Positions 32,481 through 43,750 of a stretch of DNA of 64,000 nucleotides are shown one piece after another. The position numbers and the translations under genes were made by a program. A model generated the notes under the pieces. The model was given only the letters and a program-made list of their open reading frames with translations. It had not been told where the DNA came from and did no database searches. The stretch's first letter is position 1, and each line of letters begins with the position of its first letter. The stretch comes from Russula earlei (Eukaryota; Basidiomycota; Agaricomycetes; Russulales; Russulaceae). The DNA is taken from contig JAGFNK010000087.1 of NCBI GenBank assembly GCA_025769875.1, forward strand, positions 1 to 64,000. The letters are read 5' to 3'.

Positions 32481-34430
32481 CTACGTCGTGCGTCTTCTCA
32501 TTCCCACGAGACAACTTAAAGGCTTCCTCAAAAATCCCTCGCGGGTCGACAGCTACCGATAAGCAACATGTCCGTAAGATGCCGCACAAAAAGGTGCCTC
32601 TTGACTTACCGGTTCATCAGGGTGTTCCAAGATGAGTTCGTAGCGACGGAATATTGAGGAAATAATGACCAATAGCTCCAGGACGGCAAGGTTGCGACCG
32701 ACACAAGCCCTGGTATCGTCTCAGGAACGACCATGACCTGACTAGGAGGGAGTACGCACCGAGGACCGTACGAAAATGGATTGAATGTCCTTTGAATGGC
32801 GTCATTGTCCCTCTCAAACCACCTCTCTGGCCGATAAACCTCAGGATCATCTCCCCACACCTCTCGGTCTCTGTGGATGGTATAGCTTGGCACACTCAAG
32901 ACCGTCCCTTCCTTGAAGAAATGACCCTGAATCGTCATTCCTCCTTCGGGGACGATCCTGGGTAGTCCGATTCCCGAGGTGGAGTGCAGCCGAAGCGCCT
33001 CGTTGATGACGGCATTGAGGTAAGGAAGATTCTTGACGACCTCGAACGAAGTTTCTGGGTCATCCTCACTTTGCAGTGCCTCGTCCAGCTCCTTCTGTAA
33101 CTTCCTCTGGACATTGGGATGGCCAGCAAGATAGTATGTGATCGCACAAGAGGAACTAAGAGCAGCATCAGAGGTTGTTCCAACATGGTTCGAGCAGAAT
33201 ACGCACTTGGAGGTGGTGTCGCTTCCGGCAATAAGCTGTGTGAGGGCCTCAGCCGTCAACTCTGCTCTGCCCATGGGGTTACCATCTTCGTCTTTGCCTT
33301 GTTGGAGCTTGCTCAAGAGGTCGGACCGATAAGCAGGTGAAGCCAAGCGCTTCGCTACTGCGGCTACCGCAAGGCCGGCAAGCTTCTGTACGGCGTCGGA
33401 ACCTCTGTTGTACCACGGAACGTAACGTTTGACGATCGGGCGGAGCCAAGGGGGAAGAACGCCCATCGAGGCCGAGTATTCTCCGCGATCGTTTAAAATC
33501 TTGATGGCTGGGATAGAGACGGTCTCACATTTGCTTATGTCTTGGCCATAGACGGAGAGACCCTGTTCATGAGACTTTGCGACCGGGGCTGAATCTTTGG
33601 CAGCAGCGATCATCCCAAATGGACTTCCGAAGGCGAGGTCACCTTGATGGGCAATATAAATAAGTCGCATAATGCAGCGGCGGATGACTCACCAATGATA
33701 TCGAAGGCAAGATAGTTGAACCCTAGAATTCGATCAGCACGGGAGAGATTTGTGGAATGAAGCTGCTCGCTCACAAGGTAAGCAATCGAACCAAACCCTG
33801 CCATCACGGCCCCTCCATCCGCTTTCACCATCATCCCCTTGCAAGCCCTTGGCGCCGTCGGCGCAGAGTCGGTCCCACTGCTGAATGAGCGAATGGACGT
33901 AACCCTTGACGTAAGGCTCGAACTCGAGGACATTTTTTTGAGAAAATATGTGGGAAATGATCTTGCGCTTGCGGGTGTGGGCAACACGGTCACGGGTGTT
34001 GAAGAGGCCACGGGTGATGGAGACGAAGGCGTCGTAAAAGTTGGACTTTAGGGATCCGTTGCCATGTGCGTAAACGACTTGCAACGCTGCAGGATCTGAA
34101 ACGGAGAGGTGGTTGGGTGCGATGCGGACAAAGGTCCCTTGTAGGATTGATGGGATGTTAGAATGAAACAAGTCGACTGGGTTCGGCGAACTCACCATAC
34201 TTCTCGTGCATCTTATGAACAACTTGTGAACGATGCCCTTGCTGAGCGACGCGACCCAACCATAGGTCAGAAAAGCGGGCCACCAAGGGGCCGGGGAATG
34301 AACGCAGGCCATGGGGGTCAACGAGCCATGGAACGAGATGCACCAATATGACGAGTGTGGGGATGACAGCGACGACGAAAGCGGGGTGGATGCCGTGAAG
34401 GAGGTGAACCGATTGTCCTACGAGGGTCAT
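32481..34430 (-). CDS. Cytochrome P450 monooxygenase, ER-anchored
   Basis: The gene has about seven exons from Met at 34430 to TAG at 32481-32483. The N-terminal hydrophobic anchor is FVVAVIPTLVILVHLVPWL, followed by the Pro-rich hinge SFPGPLV. Motifs in order: helix C region with HTRKRK, WFNYLAFDIIGE/GDLAFGSPF, I-helix AGSDTTS (oxygen activation), ENLR-type EALR of the K helix, PERW, and the heme-ligand loop FSYGPR/ACVGRNLA. That last loop is split by an intron inside the Arg codon. The last exon encodes STREGFLRKPLSC, typical of the end of these enzymes. All catalytic landmarks are present, so it looks intact. The GDLAFGSPF signature recalls the benzoate-4-monooxygenase-like group, but substrate and CYP family are not decidable. 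It is divergent from the gene at 35005. Confidence 0.9.
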
Positions 34431-35004
34431 GCTGGGCGATTAGGTGCAAGCCGTGTCAGGATGGCAAGACGAGGGTCCAACGTGACGTGTTTATATATAC
34501 TACATCAATAGGGGACTCTCCGGTCAATTGAACGGATCTTGACAACGCTTAAACTTGCACATGACCGTTCGGGTGGACGACCATTCTGAAATGATAAAAT
34601 GTGCAATTGTAGCCGGCTCAACGCTGGCTCAACTTCTGCCATCAATACAGCCCATCGTATATGATTTATGCAGCAGCGCCCGCGCCACCGGAATGACGTG
34701 TGTCGCGGGGTGCTCCTATCATATCTATTCACTGCAAGCCTCTTTCAACTCGTCCTCTTTGCCCTACTTACGTCCACTTTGGCCCCTCTCAGCTGAGCAC
34801 CCGGTTGCCCGCCTTTTGGTGATTCCTCCTTTGATGCTTTGGCACACGTGGCGCAGCGCCGGTGTACCCATGTTCGTTCTTGGCAGTTCACATGCCATGC
34901 CATGCGCACAACGCGCCGGCCGAGACCACCAGCATGCCTGAAATCGTGATAAAGCCCTTCCCCTTTTTACCCCTCTCGGCCTCCTTTCCCCTTCCCCTGC
35001 CCCG
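34431..35004. promoter_or_regulatory. Divergent intergenic region, P450 and secreted glycoprotein
   Basis: The 574 bp lie between two divergent starts. TATATATA occurs at 34492-34499, about 60 bp upstream of the P450 ATG, and is a plausible TATA element for it. The side facing 35005 is pyrimidine-rich (CCCTTCCCCTTTTTACCCCTCTC), as is common before fungal start sites. I see no coding frame with homology. Confidence 0.45.
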
Positions 35005-36471
35005 ATGTTCTCCTCCGTCCTACCGTTGGTCTTCCATCTCGGTCTCGTTGGCGTCCACGCCCAGACGTACACCGCCACCTATCTTCCTTCCAATGCCCCT
35101 CCCCAGACAGAGCAAGGGCAGGCAGGGACCAACCAGTGCGGGACAGGTGCCAACCAGACGTCGTTGTGTCAGAATGCCTTTGGTGTGTGGTGCGCCTTTG
35201 GAAAGGGAATACTTCCTGATCACCTTTTTTTTAAAAAGTTAACGCCGTTGACGACTTTTGTCTCTTTGCTCCTCCCAATCCTGGGCCTGGCTCCGTCATC
35301 GGGAATACCGAAGTACGTCGCCGCTATCACCTCCCGGAATAACATCCAGCGGATGATTGACCGTCTACTCCCAGCGAATCGAAGTGTCTTGGTGTCTCAA
35401 GGTATGTAGGCCGTCGTCCCTTTTTTAGGCTGCTCATCAGTCGTCGAACAGTCTGGCTATGGGACCCGTGTCATCCCAGCTGGTGCAATCACTGGCGCGC
35501 ACTTTGTTCACACCCCGGATTACGTTCAAGTCACTGGTGCGTCCTTCAAACCCAAATTTGTCGTCCTCACCACCTTCTAACTTGAATCGTCGAGGCGTCG
35601 GCGACCTGACCAAGATAAACATTCCTGCTGGGGATGCCGGAGGAGAGTTAGACCCCCATGGCGCGGATGGCAATGGTATGATCCATTGCCCATTACATCC
35701 GGGATATCTCAGGGGTTAATGCGTCACAAGGCAACCCTATTGGGGGCCTTGTATTCTCGTCCGCTTTCACTGGCCAAATTGAACAGGTTCACGAGTGGAC
35801 GGTATGCACGGCTAGGTTCATCTATATCATTTCGACAGCTTGCCAATCTTTTCGAATTTGACCAGAATTTCGTGGCTGCCAATCAGTTTTGCTTCCGCGC
35901 TTGTAAGGATGCACCTATCGCACCCGAGCTCTGTAACCACATCTATGACGTGATGGGTTGCGAGTGGAACATGCCTGGCAATTATAATCCTGGCTTTGAC
36001 ACGTGTTCCGGGGACTCTGGGGAGGTCCGCCTCGCAACCCACATCTCTTCGTATTACCCTATTGACATCTCATAATAGCCCATGGGCGTGTACGGCTCTT
36101 CCACTTTCTTCCAAGGTGGCCCGAACACTCCCCCAGCTCACCCAGCCCCGGCGACGTCAAATTGCGCTTCAACCTCAACTATCAATGCTGTCGATCTGAC
36201 AACTTCAGCCTCGTCATCTGTGCGTATCTCGTCAGCTCCATCCTACCAATCCCAGTCGCCTCTCCCAAATCCATAGTCAATAACTTAACCTGCTTCCCAG
36301 GCCCAACCTACTACTCCCACCACCGCCGGCAATGCCGCTGCAAATAAGACGACCAGCGGCACAGGTGCGGCAAACACGTCAAATCCAAATGCCGCTCTGG
36401 CTGTCCACCGTCCAAGTGGATGCGCTCTCGTCGGCATCCTCGGTGCTGCTCTGGGTGTATTCGTGCTTTAA
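35005..36471 (+). CDS. Secreted macrophage-activating-glycoprotein-like protein
   Basis: Nine exons fit cleanly: 35005-35182, 35239-35312, 35375-35401, 35452-35536, 35595-35675, 35731-35801, 35866-36024, 36079-36219 and 36301-36471. A signal peptide (residues 1-19, cleavage after VHA) precedes TYTATYLPSNAPPQTEQG. Conserved blocks follow: CGTGANQTSLCQNA, VDDFCLFAPP, GDLTKINIPAGDAGGELDPH, QFCFRACKDAP, YDVMGCEWNMPGNY and PMGVYGSSTFFQG. A Ser/Thr/Ala linker and a hydrophobic tail (ALVGILGAALGVFVL) suggest a GPI anchor. I recognise this as a basidiomycete cell-surface family annotated as macrophage activating glycoprotein. Its own molecular function is unknown. Abundant Cys implies disulfides. Confidence 0.88.
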
Positions 36472-37504
36472 GACCTTCAGGGAACTTTGTGACGCTTCAT
36501 GATACGTACGATGATGTCGGACACCTTTATTTTCTTGACGATTTATTTTTTACCCTGCTATCCATGGACTGTGCGCAGAACTTTGGACCTTTTCCTTAAT
36601 AAAACGAACGATACCTGGGCTACTCTCATACCGGCACTGGTTTCAATATGTAGATGGCACCAACGGACCATAGCACAAAATCTCAATCGCTTTAGTTACT
36701 CTGTTCACTTCCTTTTGTCCACACATGCCAAAGCCACGCGAGTAGCCATTTTGCGTTTTACGGTCGAGTGCATATCTCGAACTTGTGCTCACATTTCGTC
36801 CAAAACCGGAGTTAGGGGGCATTTCGGAGGGATTGTCGTCTTGACGATGCTCATCGGGGACTTCCTTCAAGTCCTCCACTTTCGCAACGTGGCATCGACG
36901 CACCGAAACCGAACGCTAGCGGGCTCATGCCAATCAACCATCGTCATGATACTGTCCGAAGGGCAGATAACCGTTGAATCGACGACATGCCCGCAATTCA
37001 TTACAAAGCTGGAAGAGGCCGATATACTATTGCCGACGTCCTGTGAGTGCCATTTCGAACTCGCAAACTCGGAGAGAAGAATGACTTATGGGGATTCCCA
37101 TGATGAGCGACGCCCCAAGAAGGGCCGTTGACACCGCTATAGTCTTGTGAGTGTCTGCGTAGTGAGTTTTTATGGTTTTTAATTGATTGAGTTCCCATGG
37201 TAATGGGGAAGAAAGGATGTGGATGTGACGAACAGGATACGATACGAAAGATGGCATGGCTGACCGCCGAGCATTTCTAATAGACGTTACGTTACTGTAC
37301 GTCGGGCACGACGCTTATTTTCCGCTGCGGCAGACGGAGATGGCACTCGACATCCATTGACCAGCCACGGTGACTGACCAAGTCATGGCCTCCCTTTGGC
37401 TCAGAGGTTTGCGCCTTCCTTTAACAGGCCAGCACCCGTCCGCGTCACTATTTAAACCACTCCACTTGCGGTCCCACCACGGCCACCGACTAAGCATACG
37501 TGCA
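36472..37504. other. Intergenic, no supported gene
   Basis: A 210-codon plus frame (36499-37131) covers much of this interval but starts 28 bp after the previous stop. It has no recognisable domain and reads like non-coding sequence (no compositional bias, dispersed Cys and His). The proximal part is probably the 3'UTR of the secreted glycoprotein. The distal part (37320-37500), with CTATTTAAACC at 37448, is the likely promoter of the GST gene. Confidence 0.5.
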
Positions 37505-38896
37505 ATGTCCCGCGACGTATCTCACCAGTCTGACATCTTGAAGATCCCCACGGACTCGCGTGGCGCGTTCAACCGTCCCGCGTCCTCCTTCAGAAATTTC
37601 ATCCAGGCCGGCGGCCAGTTTCCCCCAGAGAGAGGCACGTGGGTCGTGGTTGTTCCCCCCTATCCACATCTGAGAGGCCCGTACAGACCGCTATCATCTT
37701 TATGTGTCTTATGCGTGCCGTGAGTCGTCTGCTGGTATCTCTCATCCGCGTGCATTGGTGGCGAACGCAATCGGTCATCCTTAGCATGGGCGTCTCGCAC
37801 CCTCATCGTGCGCAAGCTGAAAGCGCTCGAAGACATCATCCGTGAGCTACCCCTCTTTTCCGTCCTTCGTGGCGGCCATCCTGAACGCGCCCCCCGCTCC
37901 TCCAGCCGTGACCGTCGTCTCGCCGCGCATGGGCACGGACGGCTGGCCCTTCGCCTCGGCGGACCCGTTCCCCGGCGCGGACGCGGACCCGCTCTACCAG
38001 TCCCGGCACGTGAAGGACCTCTACCTCCGCGCGGACCCGGACTATCCCGGCCGCTTCACGGTCCCGGTGCTCTGGGACAAGAAGCGGCAGACGATCGTGA
38101 ACAACGAGTCGTCGGAGATCATCCGCATCTTCAACGCGGCGTTCGACGCGCTCCTCCCCCCCGGGGAGAAGGCCGAGCTCGACCTCTATCCCGCGGAGCT
38201 CCGCGGGGACATCGACGAGCTGAACGGGTGGGTCTACGACCGGATCAACAGTGCGTTTCCTCCTCCCGCCGTACCCCCCGCCCCCGACGTTCTCCGGCAG
38301 ATGGCGTATACAAAGCCGGTTTTGCCAAGACCCCCGAGGCATATCGCGATGCGGTGGAACCCCTCTTCGAGGCTTTGGACCGTATCGAGGCCAAGTTGGA
38401 GGGCAACACATACCTCGTCGGTGGCCGCCTCACCGAGGCCGATGTCAGGCTCTTCGTGACCATTGTCAGCAGCTGATCGTCTCTGGGCATTCGGTAGCAG
38501 CAGCGCTAACTGTCTGAGGTTTCCAGGTTCGATTCGATCCCGTCTACGTCGGCCATTTCAAGTGCAACATCCGGACCATTCGCCATGGCTATCCAAACAT
38601 CCATCGGCAAGTGTCCTGCCCAACCGTGGCCTGAAAGATTTCCGGCTTATTCTTGTTTTGTCGCGACCGTTCAGCTGGTTGCGTGGGCTGTATTGGCAGA
38701 ACGACGCCTTCCGCGCCACCACCAACTTTGAGCACATCAAGACCCACTACTATTGGTCGCACCCACAGGTACGGTTCGGTTTTCTCGTCGCGAAGATGGA
38801 GGTCACGAAACTGACTGGGGTCACCTAGATCAATCCGAGTCGAATCGTTCCCATTGGCCCCGTCCCACATATCTTGCCGTTGGAAACCGATTCGTA
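37505..38896 (+). CDS. Glutathione S-transferase, Xi class (glutathionyl-hydroquinone reductase type)
   Basis: Eight exons: 37505-37634, 37687-37719, 37785-37841, 37906-38250, 38301-38464, 38527-38606, 38675-38768 and 38829-38896. The N-terminus [12 protein letters not shown] and the active-site loop YACPWASRT mark the Xi/ECM4 group. There the Cys, not a Tyr or Ser, reduces glutathionylated quinones. Downstream blocks are typical: [66 protein letters not shown] and the tail [10 protein letters not shown]. The two introns at 37635 and 38607 start with GC instead of GT, forced by the reading frame. The role is likely cytosolic detoxification of quinones, relevant to lignin or phenol metabolism (inference). 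Confidence 0.93.
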
Positions 38897-39373
38897 ACTC
38901 TCGAGGCGATAAAAGCCAAAAAAAAAGGGGGGGGCACAAATTTTCATTCTGTTGAGCTGAATGTCGTCTCGCTCTTGTTATTCGTATGATAGTCTATGTA
39001 AGCAAAGTCTGAATCTGCCTGAATTCAAGTTGCGTCCCTCCACTCTCACCAGCGCCTGTGACATTCCCTATCCGATTCACGACAAGGCGAAAGACACAAC
39101 TGATCCATGAGGTCTCCTTTCGAAGAGCGTACGGGTGGAGAGTGCAGTCTGCGCCGCAAAGTGCTTAAGACATCAAGATTCAATGATGGCTTAATGACGA
39201 CATTAAATAATAATAAAAACTGCATGCATACAACTCCACCGTGTGTTGTCCATACGAGGGTTAGTAGAGACTTGGACCACTGAGAGGATCGAGGACAGTC
39301 ACTTTGTAGCTCACGGGACCGAAAATGCATCTGATCATTCGTAGAGTAGGGTGAAAGGGATATACTACATCAG
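38897..39373. other. Convergent 3' region between GST and Get5 genes
   Basis: There is no supportable coding frame. The interval holds an A8-G8 stretch at 38919-38935 and likely polyadenylation sites for both genes (AATAATAATAAA near 39207 on plus). Nothing else stands out. Confidence 0.5.
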
Positions 39374-40444
39374 TCAAGTTCCAGCCATACCGATGACACC
39401 GACAAAGTCGCGGATCTTTGCAATCTCACTTGCGGTTAGGTGGCCCTTGCTGGACGCGAGGTAGTCCTCAAAGGCGATTGACACATCTCCGCGATTGGGG
39501 AACTCGGATCTGGAACGGGAGCGCGCTCGGCTGGATTCATAACATGTCACAACGAGGGGTCGACGAACCGAAGAAAAGCAAGCAGCTTCTCCCAATACTC
39601 CGGTTGAGACACGGCGGCGCGGTATGAGGATTGTGGAGTGCCAGGTTCGGTCGGCATCTCCGCGGAGAGCGAGAACCCTTCGGGGTCGACGAGCTGGATG
39701 TCCTGGGGCTTTTCCAGAGGGGAGGACGGAGTCGGAGAGAGGACGACGGAAGGGATGCGGCCGTGTCCCCGTCTCCTTTCCGAGGGCGTGGCGCCGAGCG
39801 ACGCGGCGGCCTCCGAAGGGGGCCCTACGGACAGCAACAGCGAGGGAAGCTCTGGGGACTTGGCGGGGTCCCATTCGACGCCGGGCTTGACCATGAGGTT
39901 GATGGCGTCGCCGTCCCGGACGTTGTACTCCTTGAGCAGCTTGGCGTCCGCCAAAGCCTTGCCCTTGAGGAGGAGCCGCTGCGCCTCGGCGGGGGGCGCG
40001 CGGGGCTGCGCTGCGATTTGCGTTTTGATGGAGGATATGGAGTCGGCCGGGGACACGGGGACGGTGACCGAAAACGGCGGCTTGAGGGACCTGACGGTGA
40101 TTTGGATCGCAGGAGGTGCTGATTCGGTGTTTGCGGCCAGCGCGAGGGCTCTCGTTTGAGATGATGTGCGCTGCGATATGATTATCGAACGAGACCCACC
40201 GGACGACTGCGCCTCCTCCCTTTTCGGAACTGGAGGCGGAGGGACCTCGAGCTGCTGGACATCGCCGGTCAACAAGGAGAGGCGACATCCCCGTCGGCGG
40301 TTCGATCTCACTCACATGCAAGACGGCGACCTTCTTCAACGTCTTCTCTGGCTGTTCTTGAAAGTCGTCGTCAAAGGTGACCGGTTGGGATGCGAGGATG
40401 TCGACAAAGGCCTTGACAAACGCGGACTCTCCTTGACCTGACAT
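39374..40444 (-). CDS. GET5: Get5/Mdy2-like ubiquitin-like protein of the tail-anchored-protein pathway
   Basis: Exons are 40444-40316, 40251-39569 and 39509-39374, giving about 315 residues. The N-terminal segment (GESAFVKAFVDILASQPVTF) fits the helical part that binds Get4. A ubiquitin-like domain follows (IQITVRSLKPPFSVTV, DSISSIKTQIA, AQRLLLKGKALADAKLL, INLMVKPG). An acidic/Ser-rich linker leads to a C-terminal helical block (QPEYWEKLLAFLR, LTASEIAKIRDFVG), where Get5 homodimerises. In yeast Get4-Get5 hands tail-anchored proteins from Sgt2 to Get3. The match is by layout and by the GVIGMAGT-type end seen in fungal homologues. A generic UBL protein remains possible. Confidence 0.72.
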   Translation of the reverse strand: MSGQGESAFVKAFVDILASQPVTFDDDFQEQPEKTLKKVAVLHVSEIEPPTGMSPLLVDRRCPAARGPSASSSEKGGGAVVRWVSFDNHIAAHIISNESPRAGRKHRISTSCDPNHRQVPQAAVFGHRPRVPGRLHILHQNANRSAAPRAPRRGAAAPPQGQGFGGRQAAQGVQRPGRRRHQPHGQARRRMGPRQVPRASLAVAVRRAPFGGRRVARRHALGKETGTRPHPFRRPLSDSVLPSGKAPGHPARRPRRVLALRGDADRTWHSTILIPRRRVSTGVLGEAACFSSVRRPLVVTCYESSRARSRSRSEFPNRGDVSIAFEDYLASSKGHLTASEIAKIRDFVGVIGMAGT

Positions 40445-40612
40445 GACATGAACGATCCGAGCTGAGTGAATCCTATATCAAATCAAATCAGCGCTCATCG
40501 CAGTGCAGCCACAACTAGCCGAGGGTTGTCCGGACCGGGGCGGCCCATTTATTTCCCTTTACTCCTTCCACTCGTTCTCGCCCGAGCATACTTCATTCAG
40601 GTTTTTCTCATC
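40445..40612. promoter_or_regulatory. Short bidirectional promoter, Get5 and complex I subunit
   Basis: Only 168 bp separate two divergent ATGs, so the genes must share a promoter region. It contains AAATCAAATCAG and a pyrimidine tract (CCCTTTACTCCTTCC) before the plus gene. No TATA box is evident, as usual for housekeeping genes. Confidence 0.5.
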
Positions 40613-41187
40613 ATGGCCGTGAGTTCATCCTCAAGTATTCCTACTGTCATGTCGCATTGACCCGCCTTTCCTCTCCTACCTCAGTCCGGTTTTGGCTTCA
40701 ATGGTGGTATGCAGTGCTACTCGGTGTCACCCCAAAGTTCGTTTTCCCGCGCGCTCAGTGCGGTTGTTGCAGGTCGATCGCGCTGTTTCGCGTTTTGGCA
40801 GGAATTCTCCAAAGTAATGTCTCTCCCCTTTTCATCCAGTGCGCACCCTCAGAATTCACTCGTGCCGTTCATGAACCAGTGTTATGCTCAAACGGACAAC
40901 CCGAAGGAGTGCAGCCCACAAGCCGAAGATTACTTGGAGTGTCTACATCACACTAAAGAGGCATGTCGAACGGGCCTGTCAGCATCTTCTCATTCATCAA
41001 GGATGCCTTCCATAAACTGCAGATTGCACGAGCGAAAGCCATCAAGGAGGAGTTCGTCAAAAAGGTACAGCACCAGGCCGCAGAGGGTCGAAAGATTGCG
41101 GACGTACTGGCGGACGGTGTGATCACGGGCGTCGGTCTGATTCAACGGGATGGGGGAACTGGATCAGAACGATCAAAAGCAGAATAG
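40613..41187 (+). CDS. NDUFS5: NADH:ubiquinone oxidoreductase 15-kDa subunit (NDUFS5-type, twin CX9C)
   Basis: Five exons: 40613-40618, 40685-40706, 40773-40813, 40880-40960 and 41023-41187. The 2-codon first exon is followed by SGFGFNGGRSRC. Two CX9C pairs (CFAFWQEFSKC and CSPQAEDYLEC) form the CHCH fold that Mia40 oxidises in the mitochondrial intermembrane space. The rest is helical and basic (ARAKAIKEEFVKKV), ending in GVGLIQRDGG. Size (about 104 residues) and motif order fit the accessory subunit on the intermembrane-space face of complex I. The fourth intron (40961-41022) begins GC. Without removing it the frame breaks. Confidence 0.9.
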
Positions 41188-41273
41188 AAAGAGTGGTAGT
41201 TTTGCCAGTGATTAGATAATACGACTCGTTTACGCTCTGGCCTCACCCTCACTTCGCTAGTCCACTTTCAAAC

Positions 41274-43750
41274 TTGCCCGCCATGGTCACCAGTGGTATA
41301 GGATCGCGCAGTTCTCCAATCATAATCGACGATGACGATGACGACGGTTTCCTCCCTCCAAGCAACAGGACAGATCACAATTCGCTCACAAAGCCACTCC
41401 CAGAAGTCATGGCAAACATGGTTCAGACGCGAGATCCAACCTCCGCCATGCCGCCAGAACACCCCAATCCATTGACAAGTGGAATCGGCTATTCTATCCT
41501 GATCCGCATGGGATACAAGCCCGGATACGGCCTAGGCGTGAATCTCGAAGGTATTGACTTCTTCACCCCCTTCCTCCTTGCTGGTTGATTTGGCGTTCAG
41601 GTGTGACCAGCCCCGTCAAGTCCCGCTCAAGGCCTCGAAGATCCCCCGTTGGCATCGGTGCAAGTCGTCCCTTCTCATCTCGGAATCAGTTCTTCAGAAA
41701 CGCCAGCCCCGCAACGACCGGTTTCCAGTCCAGTCCCGCAGCATCTGACCATGCCCCTGAGTCTAGCTCCTTGTCGCCTGCGGACACAAGTGCGGTCCCT
41801 CGCAGAGGATGGCCCGAATATGCCTCAAATCAAGTGCCTCACCTCAACTCTCTACCCGTCAAAGGTTCTCCCGACCGTTCTGCCATTCCACTTGGCATTG
41901 TCCCTGGGTATACGGATGCTTCCAAGTCGCCCCATGCCTTCGGAACATGCAAAACCAACACGGTAAATACATCTCTTTCCACGACGAAGCATCCGAACAC
42001 GCTTCCCCTTCCCGTCGCCCAACCAATAGCAAGGACTTGTCCTCCGGATGGCCCTACAATCTCTGGTTCACCAAATGTTCACCTTCCCATCCTTGTCCCG
42101 ATGCCATCTTCGACTCCTTTAGCCCTCCCGCCGCCACCCGTCAATTCTCGAACCAGTGCACCCGTCAATCCCCCTTTGGCTCCCGTGGAAGCCCATTCCC
42201 GCCCCCTGCACCCTCTTCCACCAATTCCCTCACCACCAACGCCCAGCATTCCCTACTTACCCAAGGTAAAGGGAAAGTCAGCAGTTCTTGGTATGCATCC
42301 GGACGACAAGGTAAAAGGAACTCGCGGCCTTTTTCTCAAGGATCTCCAACCGCCTCCCACCCTGTCCCGTTCGGTTGTGATGGAGATTCTTCCACGAAAG
42401 TTTCGCACACAATCCTTCATTTTCGACTGGCTTTCTCAATTCACTTTTCAACCAGTCCGCCATGAACTCGTAGAGGGGAAGGCCTTTTTCGAGTTCAGTA
42501 CGGAGAAAGACGCCCTCTTTGCTTGGAATAGTCCTCGAATGGGCGGCCAGGACGGTTTATTGGGCGTTCGCCTTTTTTGGTATCGCGTACTTCCACAACT
42601 TGTGCCCGAGAGCACGGACACCACGCAGCAGGACAATGCAACAGGGACAATAGAAAGTTTTGCGCAACCCGTGCAATCGGTCTCAAATTTGCCCGCAGCC
42701 GAATTGGTTCCTGAAGAACGCTCGGAATTTAAAGCAGATCTTTCCCAATCGCAAATTTCTACTTGTAACGTTGCTTCGCCGTCCGCACTGGTCCTTCCTT
42801 CAGAAATCAGTGTCGAAGAATTTAACAAGGCACTAGTCCATTCGCCAGCCAAGGATATCAGGTCGAACCCTGACGAACAACCAGCTCACGGCCCCTCGTC
42901 ACCCAATTGCTCTGGAAACACCTCTTTTCCGCCAACCGCGACGACTAGTTCACTATCCGCCCCTACACCGCTGAGCGATCCATCCCGCAACCGAATGGCC
43001 ACCGACAACGCTATGATTGGGGGTCTGCCTCTGGGTGGGGTCTCTGGTTTCATCCCGCATGCTACAGTTTTACCGATCCTCATCCATCCGCCCTCCCCTA
43101 TGTCATCATCGATTTTAGCCTCAACCTCCCCACATTCCTCCCCTTCCACCTGTTTGACTTTCTCCCCTACGACTCTTGAGTCGTCGGTCATCACAATGCT
43201 TGTCGACCCTCACGCAGATCCCATCGCCCCGAACCAGGAGCTCGCTCTGGAATCACACTTGGCTACGGAGACACTCTACGCAGAAACAGAGGTCAAGCGA
43301 ACTGGGTTCGAGAAATTTGACAGAACGCTTCCTGATTCGGATGATCCTATGGAGACTACAGATATCCTGGCAATTGCCAAGGAGCAAGCGCTACGGGAGA
43401 TAGTCCACCAGAGTAGGAAACGAAGATTGCTTCAAGGACCCAGCAAACAGCAACTGACATCCTCCACGACTTCAACTACCGCCTCTCTAGAGGACCTTGC
43501 CACTAGTTTCATCGCCGATGCCATCGCTCGACCGCCACCCTCCAAGCGCGTCAAAATCACACCATCTCCATCAGTCATGGCTGCTTGGGGACAACGTCTG
43601 GAGAGACATGTTCAATGGTCCAAGGCTATCATGGTAAAGATACAATCAACTCGGTCAAAGTCGGAGAGGAATAGACTCATGACAATTCTTCGGGAGAAAG
43701 ATGGGTGGGTCCCTCGGTGGCACATGCTAGATTCCGCATACTTTGAATGA
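41274..43750 (+). CDS. G-patch-like protein, long Ser/Pro-rich, with RRM-like fold
   Basis: Exon 1 (41274-41550; Met at 41274 or 41283) encodes an acidic run (IIIDDDDDDGF) and a G-patch-like segment (GIGYSILIRMGYKPGYGLGVNLEG). Exon 2 starts at 41601 after a 50-bp intron and stays open to 43750. Residues about 80-330 are Pro/Ser-rich and probably disordered. A compact stretch (VVMEILPRKFRTQSFIFDWLSQF, then EGKAFFEFSTEKDALFAW) looks like an RRM or RRM-like fold. The C-terminus is basic/helical (RLLQGPSKQQL, SKRVKITPSPS, NRLMTILREKDGW). G-patch proteins often activate DEAH helicases in splicing or ribosome assembly; that is inference here. An acidic downstream exon may replace the last residues. 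Confidence 0.65.

Noticed and set aside
36499..37131. 210-codon plus frame after the secreted glycoprotein gene
   Set aside because: It starts 28 bp after a well-supported stop, has no motif, and likely includes the 3'UTR. Kept only as intergenic description.
32481..41187. Secondary-metabolite gene cluster around the P450 and GST
   Set aside because: No polyketide synthase, terpene synthase, NRPS or cluster regulator is in the window, and the neighbours are housekeeping genes.
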